Shown here piece after piece: positions 19,144 to 28,182 of a stretch of 64,000 nt of DNA. The stretch's first letter is position 1; each line of letters opens with the position of its first letter. The notes under the pieces are model-generated. The model did no database searches. It worked only from the letters and a program-made list of their open reading frames with translations, and was not told the DNA's origin. A program made the position numbers and the translations under genes. This stretch comes from Syntrophomonas sp. Its GTDB lineage: Bacteria; Bacillota; Syntrophomonadia; Syntrophomonadales; Syntrophomonadaceae. The stretch spans positions 339,334-403,333 of the forward strand of contig JAENZN010000001.1 of NCBI GenBank assembly GCA_016841245.1, written 5' to 3'.

Positions 19144-19192
19144 AAGAAGGCCCCTGATTGAGACGTACATGAGCTCAATCAGGGGCCTTCTT
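19144..19192 (-). terminator. 19-bp perfect hairpin downstream of codY
   Basis: Perfect 19-base inverted repeat (arms 19144-19162 and 19174-19192, 11-base loop), about 90 bases after the codY stop. On the minus strand the stem ends in CTTCTT followed by ATTGCC, so the U-tract is short. It may end the dprA-codY unit, possibly in both directions, but could equally be part of the repeat-like region. Confidence 0.5.
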
Positions 19193-19281
19193 GTATTAAC
19201 CCAGCTATTGGTCTTTTTTGACGGTCTGAGGCTAACCGGAATGGTTAGCCTTTGTAAGCTTGTCGATAAACTAATTTTAGA

Positions 19282-20067
19282 TTATGCTTTGCGCAGTTCT
19301 TCAAAAAGATAATCATTTAGTACTTTTATATATGTACCCTTCATTCCCAGCGATCTGGATTCTATTACACCAGCACTTTCGAATTTTCTAAGCGCACTTA
19401 CAATAACTGAGCGGGTTATACCAACTTTATCCGCTATTCTGCTGGCAACTAGTAAACCTTCGGTCCCATCCAATTCGGCCATAATGTGTTCTATGGCTCC
19501 TTTTTCGGAATAGGACAGGGTAGCCAGAGCGATTTGTACTGAAGCTTTTTTGCGGGCTTGTTCTTCAATGCGTTCAGACGTCATACGCATTATTTCATTA
19601 GCCACCACAATGGCACCATATTCTGCCAGCATAATATCTTCCTCAGTAAATCTTTCACCATCTCTCACCAGTATCAGGGTTCCTATTCTCTTGGCACCTC
19701 CAAACACCGGGGTGATAGACCAGAGTCTGTTGGAGCAGTCACATTCTCCATAATTATAATTAAACAAGCATTTCCGGCCGGGTTCCATAGAAACATTAGT
19801 CTGGGTTTCCTGAATATTGGTAAATTCTTGATTAAAACTTTCCGGAAATCTTTCCACATGGCTCTTCAGCCCCTCTATTCCAATACAGGGTACTTTTTCA
19901 TGAAAGGCATAACCAGATACCTGCCCTCTCCTGCCGACTATAAACACACTGCATTCGAGATTAAAAGACAGGACTTCTGCTATTTCATAAAAATTTACGG
20001 GATTTCCGCCTATTTTTTGAAGTGTTTTATTGATCGAACGCGATTTGTCTAACAATTTCTTTGCCAC
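19282..20067 (-). CDS. codY: GTP- and branched-chain amino acid-sensing repressor CodY
   Basis: CodY (261 residues) is the global nutritional repressor of Firmicutes, sensing branched-chain amino acids and GTP. The N-terminal GAF domain (about 1-155) contains the KCLFNYNYGECDC-like region and GYAFHEKVPCIGIEG; the C-terminal winged helix (about 200-255) has ASRIADKVGITRSVIVSALRKFESAGVIESRSLGMKGTYIKVLN, almost invariant in the family. It follows hslU by 12 bases, as in the Bacillus codV-clpQ-clpY-codY operon. GGAGG ribosome site present. Confidence 0.97.
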   Translation of the reverse strand: MAKKLLDKSRSINKTLQKIGGNPVNFYEIAEVLSFNLECSVFIVGRRGQVSGYAFHEKVPCIGIEGLKSHVERFPESFNQEFTNIQETQTNVSMEPGRKCLFNYNYGECDCSNRLWSITPVFGGAKRIGTLILVRDGERFTEEDIMLAEYGAIVVANEIMRMTSERIEEQARKKASVQIALATLSYSEKGAIEHIMAELDGTEGLLVASRIADKVGITRSVIVSALRKFESAGVIESRSLGMKGTYIKVLNDYLFEELRKA

Positions 20068-20079
20068 TTCACTTACCTC

Positions 20080-21480
20080 CTACAAAATATATCGACTCAG
20101 GTCATCATCTTCCAAAATGGGTTCCAGCCTCTTATGGACATAAGACTTATCAATCTCTATTTCCTGTCCCATCATATCTGGAGCTTCAAACATAAGTTCT
20201 TCCAGTACTTTTTCCATAACCGTATGCAATCTTCTAGCTCCTATATTCTCTGTTCTAGCATTAACCGAGTAAGCTATTTGAGCAATATAAATAGTCGCTT
20301 CATCAGTAAAATCAACTTTTAGCTGTTCAGTAGATAGTAATGCCGAATACTGCTTAACCAGTGAATTATGAGGTTCGGTTAGAATCCTGGTAAGATCTTG
20401 CTCCGTTAAACTGTCCAGCTCAACCCTTATGGGAAATCTACCCTGCAGCTCTGGAATCAAGTCAGATGGCTTACTGGTATGAAAGGCTCCCGCAGCAATA
20501 AACAATATATGATCAGTTTTTACCGGTCCATATTTAGTGGTAACGGTTGCGCCTTCAACAATTGGCAAAATGTCCCTTTGCACACCCCCCCGGGATACAT
20601 CAGGACCCTGCGCGGTCTCTTTGCCGGCGATTTTATCAATTTCATCCAGAAATATTATACCATCCTGTTCGACCCTGTTAATGGCTGTTCGATAGACTTC
20701 GTCCATGTCTATCAACTGCTGTGCTTCTTCAGCGGTAAGTACTTTTCTGGCCTCTGATACGGTGATCTTTCTTCTCTTTTTTTTCCCGGGCATAAGATTG
20801 CCGAATATATCTTGAAGATTTACGCCCATTTCCTCCACCCCGGAACCAGATATAATCTCCATAAATGAAGGAGTCTTCTCCTCCACCTCAATCTCAATGA
20901 TCTCATCTTCCATTTCCAACCGGGAGACTTTTTGTTTAAGAATCTCCCGCTGTTGGTCGATTTGTTTACGCCTGGAATCATCTTCTTCAATTATTTCCTC
21001 GCCATTATCACTCGAACCCAAGAATAGTTCTAAGGGATTATTAGGAGCTCGTTTCTTTTTCCTGGGTAAAGGAAGAATGTAATCGACGATTCGTTCTTCG
21101 GCCATTATTCTGCCTTTATCCTCCACCTCCTCCAGTTTTTCTTGTTTAACCATGCGTATAGATGTTTCAGCCAGATCTCTAATCATAGAGTCTACATCGC
21201 GACCCACATATCCAATTTCAGTGAATTTGCTGGCTTCCACCTTGATAAAAGGCGCTTTTACCATCCTGGCCAATCGCCGCGCTATTTCTGTTTTACCTAC
21301 GCCGGTGGAGCCAATCATAATAATATTTTTAGGATATATTTCTTCCCGCATTTCATCGGAAAGCTTCTTTCGGCGATATCTATTTCGCAAAGCAATGGCA
21401 ACCGCCTTTTTCGCTTCGTTTTGTCCAATAATATGTTTATCGAGTTCTAATACTATTTCTCTGGGGGTAAGATTATGCAG
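20080..21480 (-). CDS. hslU: ATP-dependent protease ATPase subunit HslU (ClpY), apparent CTG start
   Basis: HslU unfolds proteins for the HslV peptidase. From an ordinary start codon (TTG at 21390) the protein would lack its N terminus and begin in the middle of a conserved helix. Reading on upstream in frame gives [20 protein letters not shown] and then [17 protein letters not shown], the normal HslU start, back to a CTG at 21480-21478 placed eight bases after AGGAGG; an in-frame stop follows four codons further up. With CTG as start the protein is 466 residues, matching ClpY (467). Walker A GSTGVGKT is at about 57-64, Walker B FLDEID and the HslU intermediate domain are intact. Confidence 0.93.
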   Translation of the reverse strand: MHNLTPREIVLELDKHIIGQNEAKKAVAIALRNRYRRKKLSDEMREEIYPKNIIMIGSTGVGKTEIARRLARMVKAPFIKVEASKFTEIGYVGRDVDSMIRDLAETSIRMVKQEKLEEVEDKGRIMAEERIVDYILPLPRKKKRAPNNPLELFLGSSDNGEEIIEEDDSRRKQIDQQREILKQKVSRLEMEDEIIEIEVEEKTPSFMEIISGSGVEEMGVNLQDIFGNLMPGKKKRRKITVSEARKVLTAEEAQQLIDMDEVYRTAINRVEQDGIIFLDEIDKIAGKETAQGPDVSRGGVQRDILPIVEGATVTTKYGPVKTDHILFIAAGAFHTSKPSDLIPELQGRFPIRVELDSLTEQDLTRILTEPHNSLVKQYSALLSTEQLKVDFTDEATIYIAQIAYSVNARTENIGARRLHTVMEKVLEELMFEAPDMMGQEIEIDKSYVHKRLEPILEDDDLSRYIL

Positions 21481-21508
21481 TATTAACGCCTCCTAACTAA
21501 CCAGCTTG

Positions 21509-22042
21509 CTAATCCAAGACTTCTACGGTAATATGATTATTGGTATAAACACAGATTTCGGAAGCTATCATCAGTGCTTCATGTACAATATCCGGGGAAC
21601 TCATGTCGGTAAATTTGCACATAGCCCTTGATGCTGCCAGTGCATAAGTCCCTCCCGATCCTATAGCCAGTATTCCATCATCAGGTTCTATTAATTCCCC
21701 GCTTCCTGAAATCATGAACATCTTCTCTTTATCCGCTACAATAAGTAAGGCTTCCAATCTTCTTAGTACTCGGTCTGATCTCCATTCTTTAGCTAGTTCA
21801 ACTGCTGCCCGGGTCAGATTTCCTCCATACTCTTTGAGTTTGTCTTCAAATTTGGCAAAGAGGGTGAATGCATCAGCAACAGAACCCGCAAATCCAGCCA
21901 CTACTTTACCTTCATACAGCCTTCTGATCTTGCTTGCGTTTTGTTTCATTACCGTGTTCTGTCCAAATGTTACCTGCCCGTCTCCAGCTATGGCAGTCTT
22001 CCCATTTTTTCTTACCGCTACTATAGTGGTTGCTTTAAACAT
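21509..22042 (-). CDS. hslV: ATP-dependent protease peptidase subunit HslV (ClpQ)
   Basis: HslV (177 residues) is the proteasome-like peptidase of the HslUV complex. The start [20 protein letters not shown] shows that removal of four residues (MFKA) would expose an N-terminal threonine nucleophile, followed by the GDGQVTFGQ block and the catalytic-site region [14 protein letters not shown]. Bacillus ClpQ uses serine instead, so the Thr form here is the classical type. GGAGGTGAACC precedes the ATG; it lies three bases after xerC and 28 before hslU. Confidence 0.96.
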   Translation of the reverse strand: MFKATTIVAVRKNGKTAIAGDGQVTFGQNTVMKQNASKIRRLYEGKVVAGFAGSVADAFTLFAKFEDKLKEYGGNLTRAAVELAKEWRSDRVLRRLEALLIVADKEKMFMISGSGELIEPDDGILAIGSGGTYALAASRAMCKFTDMSSPDIVHEALMIASEICVYTNNHITVEVLD

Positions 22043-22045
22043 GGT

Positions 22046-22963
22046 TCACCTCCGGGGGAGTGAATTTTTATGTATTTCCTTAATGTTTTCACGGGTCAGA
22101 TGGGTATAAATCTGGGTGGTTGATAATTTAACGTGCCCCAGCAGTTCCTGTACTGATCTTAAATCAGCACCGGCATTAAGCAAATGGGTGGCAAAAGTAT
22201 GTCTCATGGTATGAGGACTTATCTGCTGGGTGAGAGCTGCTTCCTGCATGTATTTGTTAATAATATTTCTGACACTCCGGGCTGATAATCTTTCTGCATA
22301 CCTATTCAAAAATATTGCCTCACATGATTTTTTATTCCTGCTCAGAAGTCTGGCTCTATAGTTCATATAATGCAGCAGGGCTTTTTTTGCTTCTCTTCCC
22401 AGGGGTACTATTCTTTCTTTGCTGCCCTTCCCCATTACTTTAAGCAGTTCCTCTTCAAAATCTATGTCTTTCATATCCATGCCTACCAGTTCACTTACCC
22501 GTAAACCAGCAGCATAAAGAGTTTCCATTATGGCCCGGTCTCTGCTTCCGAGGGTAGTCTTAATATCCGGGGCCTCCATAAGCATCTGTATTTCTGGTGG
22601 ATAAAGAAATTTAGGTAAACGTTTATCCTGTTTGGGAGTTGAAACAGCTGCGATAGGATTGCTGTCCAGTATTCCTTCCCGGCAAAGAAATTTCACATAA
22701 GATCTCAGCGCGGCCAGTTTCCGGGCCATAGTCGCTCTGCTCAGTCCATGTGACTGCAGGTAGGCCAGATAATCCCGGACCGTTTTATGATTAACATGTT
22801 CGTTTTTTAAATCTTCCCAGTCCACGTCATACTTATCTGCTGCAAAACAAAAAAATTGATGCAGATCATTTTTGTAACCGGATATGGTAAGATCAGAAGC
22901 ACTCTTTTCAATCAGCAGATGATTGAAAAACGCATCCAAATATTTTGCAAACACCAATTTCAC
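22046..22963 (-). CDS. xerC: Site-specific tyrosine recombinase XerC
   Basis: A 305-residue tyrosine recombinase of the Xer group, which resolves chromosome dimers at dif. The catalytic set is complete: R155 (AAGLRVSEL), K179, H251-x-x-R254 (HTMRHTFATH), H277 (LLGHVKL) and Y286 (TQIYTHLT). The N-terminal SAM-like core-binding domain covers about residues 1-95. The slot between trmFO and hslV equals B. subtilis codV. It is chromosomal housekeeping by context, not an integrase of a mobile element. Confidence 0.93.
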   Translation of the reverse strand: MKLVFAKYLDAFFNHLLIEKSASDLTISGYKNDLHQFFCFAADKYDVDWEDLKNEHVNHKTVRDYLAYLQSHGLSRATMARKLAALRSYVKFLCREGILDSNPIAAVSTPKQDKRLPKFLYPPEIQMLMEAPDIKTTLGSRDRAIMETLYAAGLRVSELVGMDMKDIDFEEELLKVMGKGSKERIVPLGREAKKALLHYMNYRARLLSRNKKSCEAIFLNRYAERLSARSVRNIINKYMQEAALTQQISPHTMRHTFATHLLNAGADLRSVQELLGHVKLSTTQIYTHLTRENIKEIHKNSLPRR

Positions 22964-23017
22964 TCCTGAATCATAGTCTCCTAAAAAAATGCTAGCATAT
23001 ACAGAATTGTTTTACAA

Positions 23018-24328
23018 CTATATTAGAAACAATTCTGAAAACTTATCCATTTCTTCTACCGATCGTCCCACATAAGATTTATACCTGGCTTTTTTATCTT
23101 TTATTTTAACATCAAGAGGTGGTAAAATACCGAAATTGGCGTTTATAGGCTGAAAGCTCTTACTTTCGGAATTGCTGATAAAATCCAGCAAAGACCCGAT
23201 CATAGTAAATCTAGATAGTATAAGTGGTTCTTCCTTCTGTAAAATTCTAACCGCATTCAAGCCAGCTATAATTCCTGTTGCGGCAGATTCCATATATCCC
23301 TCTACCCCGGTGATTTGCCCGGCCAATAGAAGCCGGGGTATATCATTAAACTGCAGGGTGGGCCGCAAAATACGGGGGCTGTTAATATAGGTATTCCGAT
23401 GCATTACACCATGCCTGACGAATTCAGCCTTTTCCAGGCCAGGTATCAGCCGGAAAACGTCCTCTTGTTCTCTCCATTTTAAGCGGGTTTGAAATCCCAC
23501 CAGCCCAAACACCTGACCGTCTTTATCCTCCTGTCGCAGCTGCACCACGGCGTAAGGCCGCTCATCACTGCCAGGTACTTTGAGCCCTACTGGCCGCATA
23601 GGTCCATATCGCATAGTGTCTATACCTCTGCCGGCCATAACTTCGATGGGCATACAGCCATCAAATACCGCCTGTTTATCTATACTATGCCCCTGAAATG
23701 TATCCGCCTCTATCAATCTGCTATAAAACAATTCATACTCATCCCGATTCATGGGGCAATTATAATAATCGGCGGTTCCCTTGCCATATCTGGAAGCTTT
23801 GAATACTTTTGTCAGATCAATGCTTTCCACTGTTATACTAGGAGCTACGGCATCATAAAAATACAGGTTGCCTTCCCCGGTCAAATCCTGCAGCTGCTGC
23901 GCGAAGGCATCCGATGTCAAGGGTCCGGTGGCAATTATGGTAATACCCTCCGGTGGTATTTGAGTAACTTCCTCCCTTATTATTTCTATGTTTTCCATGT
24001 TCTTTATCTTTTCGCTTACCCGTTCTGAAAATAATTTTCGGTCCACTGCCAGGGCAGATCCTGCGGGTACTCTGACCTCATCAGCACAGGATAGCAAAAG
24101 CGACCCTAACAGCCTCATCTCCTGCTTAAGCAATCCCTGAGCCGTATCTTCCAGGTATGATTTCAGGGAGTTGCTGCAAACGAGTTCGGCCAGGTCGCCG
24201 GTCTGATGCACAGGGGTATTCTTTACTGGTCTCATTTCAAAAAGCCGTACCGGGAAGCCGCTGCTGGCAATAAAATATGCTGCTTCACTACCAGCCAGGC
24301 CGCCTCCTATGACATTTACATACTTCAC
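23018..24328 (-). CDS. trmFO: Folate-dependent tRNA U54 methyltransferase TrmFO
   Basis: TrmFO (436 residues) makes 5-methyluridine at position 54 of tRNA using methylenetetrahydrofolate and FADH2. The FAD-binding start VNVIGGGLAGSEAAYFIASSG, the LAELVCSNSLKS block with the conserved catalytic cysteine, and the C-terminal LLLAGQITGVEGYMESAATG block are all present. It overlaps topA by four bases, the Bacillus topA-gid arrangement. Confidence 0.96.
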   Translation of the reverse strand: MKYVNVIGGGLAGSEAAYFIASSGFPVRLFEMRPVKNTPVHQTGDLAELVCSNSLKSYLEDTAQGLLKQEMRLLGSLLLSCADEVRVPAGSALAVDRKLFSERVSEKIKNMENIEIIREEVTQIPPEGITIIATGPLTSDAFAQQLQDLTGEGNLYFYDAVAPSITVESIDLTKVFKASRYGKGTADYYNCPMNRDEYELFYSRLIEADTFQGHSIDKQAVFDGCMPIEVMAGRGIDTMRYGPMRPVGLKVPGSDERPYAVVQLRQEDKDGQVFGLVGFQTRLKWREQEDVFRLIPGLEKAEFVRHGVMHRNTYINSPRILRPTLQFNDIPRLLLAGQITGVEGYMESAATGIIAGLNAVRILQKEEPLILSRFTMIGSLLDFISNSESKSFQPINANFGILPPLDVKIKDKKARYKSYVGRSVEEMDKFSELFLI

Positions 24329-26403
24329 TCTTGATCATCCTTCTTAAAGTTACATGCCGTATTCTGACATACGATTTTAGGGGTGTCGGATTTACTGACT
24401 TTCTCCACCAAAGCATCTCCACACACCGGGCATTTTTCCCCGGTCGGCTTATTCCAGGATCGGAAGGCACATTCCGGGTAATTGCTGCACCCATAGAAAC
24501 GGCGTCCTTTTTTACTCCTTAGGGCCACTATGGAACCCCCGCATAATGGACAGGTGACCCCTACTTCCTCATTCATCGATTCGGTATGCCGACATTCCGG
24601 AAAGCCAGAACAGGCCAGGAACTTTCCAAAACGACCATATTTTATTAAAAGCGGTCTGCCACATACCACACATTCTTTTCCGGCCTCTTCATCTTTGATT
24701 TCAATCTTATCCACCAATTCCTGGGCTTTTTCAATATCAGCAGAAAACGGTTCATAGAATTCTCGAATTATTTTTTTCCACTCCATGTTGCCATCGGCTA
24801 CCTGATCCAGTTCTTCCTCCATCTGAGCTGTAAATTCCACTCCCACAATATTAGAGAAGTTGTCCTTTAATAGATCAACTACAATAATCCCCAGTTCCGT
24901 TGGCACAAAATTCTTGTTTTGTCTCTCTACGTAATACCTGCGCAGAATAGTATCTATTATGGGAGCATAAGTGCTGGGGCGGCCGATATTTTTTTCCTCC
25001 AGCAGTTTTACCAGACTAGCTTCCGTAAATCTCGGGGGCGGTTGAGTAAAATGCTGTTCTGCTTTCAATTCCTTAAGGGCTACTGGCTGTCCTTTCTTGA
25101 GAGCAGGAATAGGGTTTTTGATTTCTTCTTCCTCACTATCGTTATATACCTTTTTGTATCCAGAAAATTTCAAACGTGATGAGCTGGCCTTGAGTCCATA
25201 GTCACCTGCTTCTATATCAACCGCTATAGTATCAAATACCGCCGGGGTCATCTGGCTGGCGATAAATCTCTCCCATACCAGCTTATACAAGCGATATTGA
25301 TCTCTGGACAAATAGTCTTTAATGCTCTGGGGGGTTCTATACACCGAAGATGGCCTGATGGCCTCATGTGCGTCCTGGGCGCTCTTTCTGCTTTTAAATT
25401 CATTAGGCTGGTCTGGAGCATATTCTTTACCATAGAAAGATTCTATAAAATCCAATGCTTCAGCCTGTGCTACACTGGATACTCTAGTGGAATCGGTTCT
25501 CAGATAAGTTATCAACCCCACGGTTCCTTCTTTGCCAATCGACAAACCTTCGTATAATTCCTGGGCCACCCTCATGGTACGTTTAGCATAGAAATTGAGT
25601 CTTTTTGATGCCTCCTGCTGCAACGTACTGGTGATAAAAGGAGGATTAGATCTTTTACGCTTTTCTTTCTGCTCTACTTTGGATACCTTTAGCTTGGCCA
25701 GGTTTAGAGCTTCTGCAATTCCATCTTTTTCCTGTTGGGATTTTATTTCTAATTTTTCATTATTATATAATGCCACCCGGGCATTAAAGGCACTTTTCTT
25801 GCTATCTGCCAGAATTGCTTCCATGGTCCAGTACTCTACCGGTTGGAAGTTATTAATTTCTTCTTCACGTTCACAGATAAGCCTCACCGCCACCGATTGT
25901 ACTCTGCCGGCACTTAATCCTTTCCTGACTTTACTCCACAGCAGAGGGCTTAGATTATAACCTACCAGACGATCCAGTATCCTTCTGGCCTGTTGCGCAT
26001 TGACACGGTTCATATCGATAGGTCTGGCTTTCTTGATGGCATTTTTTACGGCGTCTTTAGTTATTTCATTAAACTCTATACGACAGGCAGAACCGTCCGG
26101 AATTTTCATAGCTGTCTGGAGATGCCAGGCTATGGCTTCACCTTCTCGGTCAGGGTCAGTCGCCAGCAGTATTTTAGATGCCTTTTGGGACTCGTCCTTT
26201 ATTTCTTTTAATACGTCACCTTTACCCCTTATAGTTATATACCGGGGCTCAAAATCGTTTTCCACATCTATGCCCAGCTTACTCTTGGGCAGGTCCTTGA
26301 CATGCCCTACCGAAGCCTTGATCCTATAATTTTTACCCAGGAATTTGCCAAGTGTTTTGGCCTTGGCAGCAGACTCAACAATTATTAAAGTATTACCCGC
26401 CAA
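24325..26403 (-). CDS. topA: DNA topoisomerase I
   Basis: Type IA topoisomerase (692 residues from this start) that relaxes negative supercoils. TOPRIM domain with DPDREGEA, active-site tyrosine in YLRTDSTR, and three C-terminal four-cysteine zinc ribbons beginning CVVCGRPL, CPLCGGSI and CPVCGDAL. The frame is open three codons further to a GTG, but that GTG lies inside the AGAGGTG ribosome site; the TTG at 26403, seven bases downstream, is the likely start. The N-terminal motif reads VESAAKAK where most bacterial enzymes have VESPAKAK. Confidence 0.95.
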   Translation of the reverse strand: MAGNTLIIVESAAKAKTLGKFLGKNYRIKASVGHVKDLPKSKLGIDVENDFEPRYITIRGKGDVLKEIKDESQKASKILLATDPDREGEAIAWHLQTAMKIPDGSACRIEFNEITKDAVKNAIKKARPIDMNRVNAQQARRILDRLVGYNLSPLLWSKVRKGLSAGRVQSVAVRLICEREEEINNFQPVEYWTMEAILADSKKSAFNARVALYNNEKLEIKSQQEKDGIAEALNLAKLKVSKVEQKEKRKRSNPPFITSTLQQEASKRLNFYAKRTMRVAQELYEGLSIGKEGTVGLITYLRTDSTRVSSVAQAEALDFIESFYGKEYAPDQPNEFKSRKSAQDAHEAIRPSSVYRTPQSIKDYLSRDQYRLYKLVWERFIASQMTPAVFDTIAVDIEAGDYGLKASSSRLKFSGYKKVYNDSEEEEIKNPIPALKKGQPVALKELKAEQHFTQPPPRFTEASLVKLLEEKNIGRPSTYAPIIDTILRRYYVERQNKNFVPTELGIIVVDLLKDNFSNIVGVEFTAQMEEELDQVADGNMEWKKIIREFYEPFSADIEKAQELVDKIEIKDEEAGKECVVCGRPLLIKYGRFGKFLACSGFPECRHTESMNEEVGVTCPLCGGSIVALRSKKGRRFYGCSNYPECAFRSWNKPTGEKCPVCGDALVEKVSKSDTPKIVCQNTACNFKKDDQE

Positions 26404-26435
26404 TAATATCACCTCTCCGTGTTACAACATTCTAA

Positions 26436-27530
26436 TTAAAGCTTTACATAGTAATTACCCGGTAATGATTGTACTATACCTCTAAGTTCAAGATTAAGCA
26501 GCAGGGAACTCAGCTGACCAACATTAAAACCGGTTATATTTAACAATCTATCAAAATGGCACGGTTCATAACTCATACTCTCAATTATTACCGATTCTTC
26601 CTTATCGAGCAACAACAATTCTTCCTGTTTAACATCAAGGGAGTCCAATCTGGCTTCCAAATCATGATATTCTTGTATTACATCCATTATTCCCGTTACT
26701 AAAATAGCTCCCTGTTTGATCAGGTTATTAGTTCCTGCACTGGCCGGGCTGTTAATAGGACCGGGTACAGCAAACACATCCTTACCCTGTTCCAGTGCAA
26801 AATCTGCAGTTATCAGAGCTCCACTTTTTATACGTGCCTCAACTACGATAATACCACGTGATAGCCCTGAAATGATACGATTTCTCATAGGAAAATGTCC
26901 GGATTCAGGATTAGTGCCCGGTGGAAATTCACTTATAACCAGCCCCCTGCTGCAGATTTGTTCATACAACTGGTAATTTTCTCGGGGATAAATCACATCA
27001 ATACCACTACCCAGAACTGCAATAGTAAACCCGTTTTTATCCAAGGCCCCCCAATGAGCTTCCCGGTCGATACCCCGTGCCATACCGCTAACTACCGTAA
27101 CATTATATTCAGCTAAAGACTGCCCGAGCTCCCGGGCAGTCTTTTTGCCATATATAGTCGCTGCTCGGGCTCCTATTACCGCCATACAGAAACTGCCAGC
27201 TGCGGCAATACTGCCTCGATAATAAATGAGTGCGGGCGGGTTATGAATATTTCTCAATATTTCCGGATAAGTGCTATCGTTAATAGCTGCCACCTCAATA
27301 CCCCTCTCATCCAGGTCATCCAAATATGATAGGGGGTCTATCTTATGCCTTACTGCTATTAATTCATCAACCACATAAGCCGGTAAAAAAGAAGCTCTCA
27401 TCTGTGCTGTATTAGTATTAAAAAACCCACTAAAGCTTCCAAAATCCTGTTGAATTTTCATTAGGCTCCGGTGCCCCATTCCTTTGATCGAATGCAGCAC
27501 ACATAATGCAGCCCTTTCATCCCTGTCCAT
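26436..27530 (-). CDS. dprA: DNA processing protein DprA (Smf)
   Basis: DprA (364 residues) binds incoming single-stranded DNA and loads RecA during transformation. An N-terminal helix-hairpin-helix/SAM-like part (LHSIKGMGHRSLMKIQ) precedes the Rossmann-type core with AVIGARAATIYGKKTAREL, SGMARGIDREAHWGAL and GSGIDVIYPREN, and a C-terminal winged-helix (residues about 300-362). A GTG three codons earlier belongs to the GAGGTG ribosome site, so the ATG at 27530 is preferred. First gene of the dprA-topA-trmFO-xerC-hslVU-codY run. Confidence 0.94.
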   Translation of the reverse strand: MDRDERAALCVLHSIKGMGHRSLMKIQQDFGSFSGFFNTNTAQMRASFLPAYVVDELIAVRHKIDPLSYLDDLDERGIEVAAINDSTYPEILRNIHNPPALIYYRGSIAAAGSFCMAVIGARAATIYGKKTARELGQSLAEYNVTVVSGMARGIDREAHWGALDKNGFTIAVLGSGIDVIYPRENYQLYEQICSRGLVISEFPPGTNPESGHFPMRNRIISGLSRGIIVVEARIKSGALITADFALEQGKDVFAVPGPINSPASAGTNNLIKQGAILVTGIMDVIQEYHDLEARLDSLDVKQEELLLLDKEESVIIESMSYEPCHFDRLLNITGFNVGQLSSLLLNLELRGIVQSLPGNYYVKL

Positions 27531-27598
27531 ATAACGCACCTCATAATTTACTTTTTTTAGATGATATGTTAAATTATATCAAAAAACAAGCCTGATAG

Positions 27599-27739
27599 TG
27601 GGGTCAGGCACTAACTTACTAACTTACTAACTTGCTCAACAAAATTACTATTCAATAATTTACCACCTATTCACAAGGTTAGAGTCAACGGCATTTTGAT
27701 AATCTTTAATAGTAGTTAGTAACTTAATGTCTGACCCCA
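27599..27739. repeat. 141-bp element bounded by 25-base inverted repeats
   Basis: Left arm 27599-27623 (TGGGGTCAGGCACTAACTTA then CTAAC) and right arm 27715-27739 match as reverse complements at 22 of 25 positions. The left side also shows an internal short tandem repeat of ACTTACTA. There is no coding frame inside. The 14-mer CAGGCACTAACTTA recurs exactly in the palindrome at 30035-30075. This is the form of a miniature palindromic element; no clear target duplication is seen. Confidence 0.7.
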
Positions 27740-27804
27740 TTACATAAGCAGAGCATCCCGAGGGCAAAATATACATGAATCATTTTATGAAAGGAGTGAT
27801 TTTT

Positions 27805-27990
27805 TTGATAGCTGGACTCATGGATTATAAAAACTCGGCAGTAAAGAAAATGATGCACCAGGACAAGGTAGATCCCGGAACTTTCAGTTTTCTAGAGCCT
27901 GGATGGTGGGCACTTCATGCTACAGCCATAACTACCATATGGATAGTAGCAGATAGGATGGCGAAAAACTCATCCCATAGAAATGGCTGA
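27805..27990 (+). CDS. Small hypothetical protein (61 residues)
   Basis: One of only two plus-strand genes I accept. AAAGGAGTG lies nine bases before the TTG at 27805, which makes a 61-residue product; an upstream ATG at 27775 in the same frame would translate through that ribosome site and is less likely. The product has MDYKNSAVKKMMHQDKVDPG, then a hydrophobic, Trp-rich stretch FLEPGWWALHATAITTIWIV and a basic end. I do not recognise the family. The next small gene starts 18 bases after its stop, so the two are probably one transcript. Confidence 0.55.
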   Translation: MIAGLMDYKNSAVKKMMHQDKVDPGTFSFLEPGWWALHATAITTIWIVADRMAKNSSHRNG

Positions 27991-28008
27991 GACTAAACGG
28001 AGGAAAGG

Positions 28009-28182
28009 ATGCATATTTTGAGTATTAACCCTATCAATTATATAAATCACAGAGTACAAATCCCACTCCGAACTGAAGATATTATGGATGAAAATGTATA
28101 TGAAGACGTCTGGCTGCCCTGGGGAGATAATCCGGAAACAGACATTTTCCGTCTTATGGAGCAGAATCGATTGAGTAAATAA
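28009..28182 (+). CDS. Small hypothetical acidic protein (57 residues)
   Basis: ATG at 28009 is preceded by a strong GGAGGAAAGG ribosome site and the frame runs 57 codons to TAA at 28180. The product starts MHILSINPINYINHR and continues with an acidic, Trp-containing half (EDIMDENVYEDVWLPWGDN). No domain is recognised. Support comes from the ribosome site, spacing from the previous small gene and codon use that looks ordinary. An inverted repeat begins 10 bases after the stop. Confidence 0.6.
   Translation: MHILSINPINYINHRVQIPLRTEDIMDENVYEDVWLPWGDNPETDIFRLMEQNRLSK

Larger units (their letters stand above)
18632..19281. other. Gene-free, hairpin-rich intergenic region between codY and flgB
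   Basis: No credible coding frame. From about 18.9 to 19.25 kb the stretch holds a chain of inverted repeats: 12-base arms at 18925-18936/18961-18972; 7-base arms ACATCTG/CAGATGT at 19000-19006/19054-19060 enclosing the palindrome GTACCGCGGTAC (19032-19043); 8-base arms CCTGGCAT/ATGCCAGG at 19082-19089/19106-19113; 19-base arms at 19144-19162/19174-19192; 8-base arms GGCTAACC/GGTTAGCC at 19230-19237/19243-19250. It could be a structured RNA, a relic of a palindromic mobile repeat, or consecutive terminators; the sequence alone does not decide. Confidence 0.7.

Noticed and set aside
21390..21480. Frameshift or truncation of hslU
   Set aside because: The upstream N-terminal codons are in the same frame with no stop; only the start codon is non-standard.
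22046..22963. Tyrosine recombinase as sign of an integrated element
   Set aside because: It sits in the conserved trmFO-xerC-hslV order of Firmicutes and has Xer features; no att sites or cargo adjoin it.
24288..24494. 68-codon minus-strand frame across the topA/trmFO junction
   Set aside because: Both overlapped genes are complete and conserved; the frame is incidental.
27605..27635. Short tandem ACTTACTA units considered as a CRISPR-like or tandem array
   Set aside because: Only two or three 8-base units without spacers; better explained as part of the inverted-repeat element.
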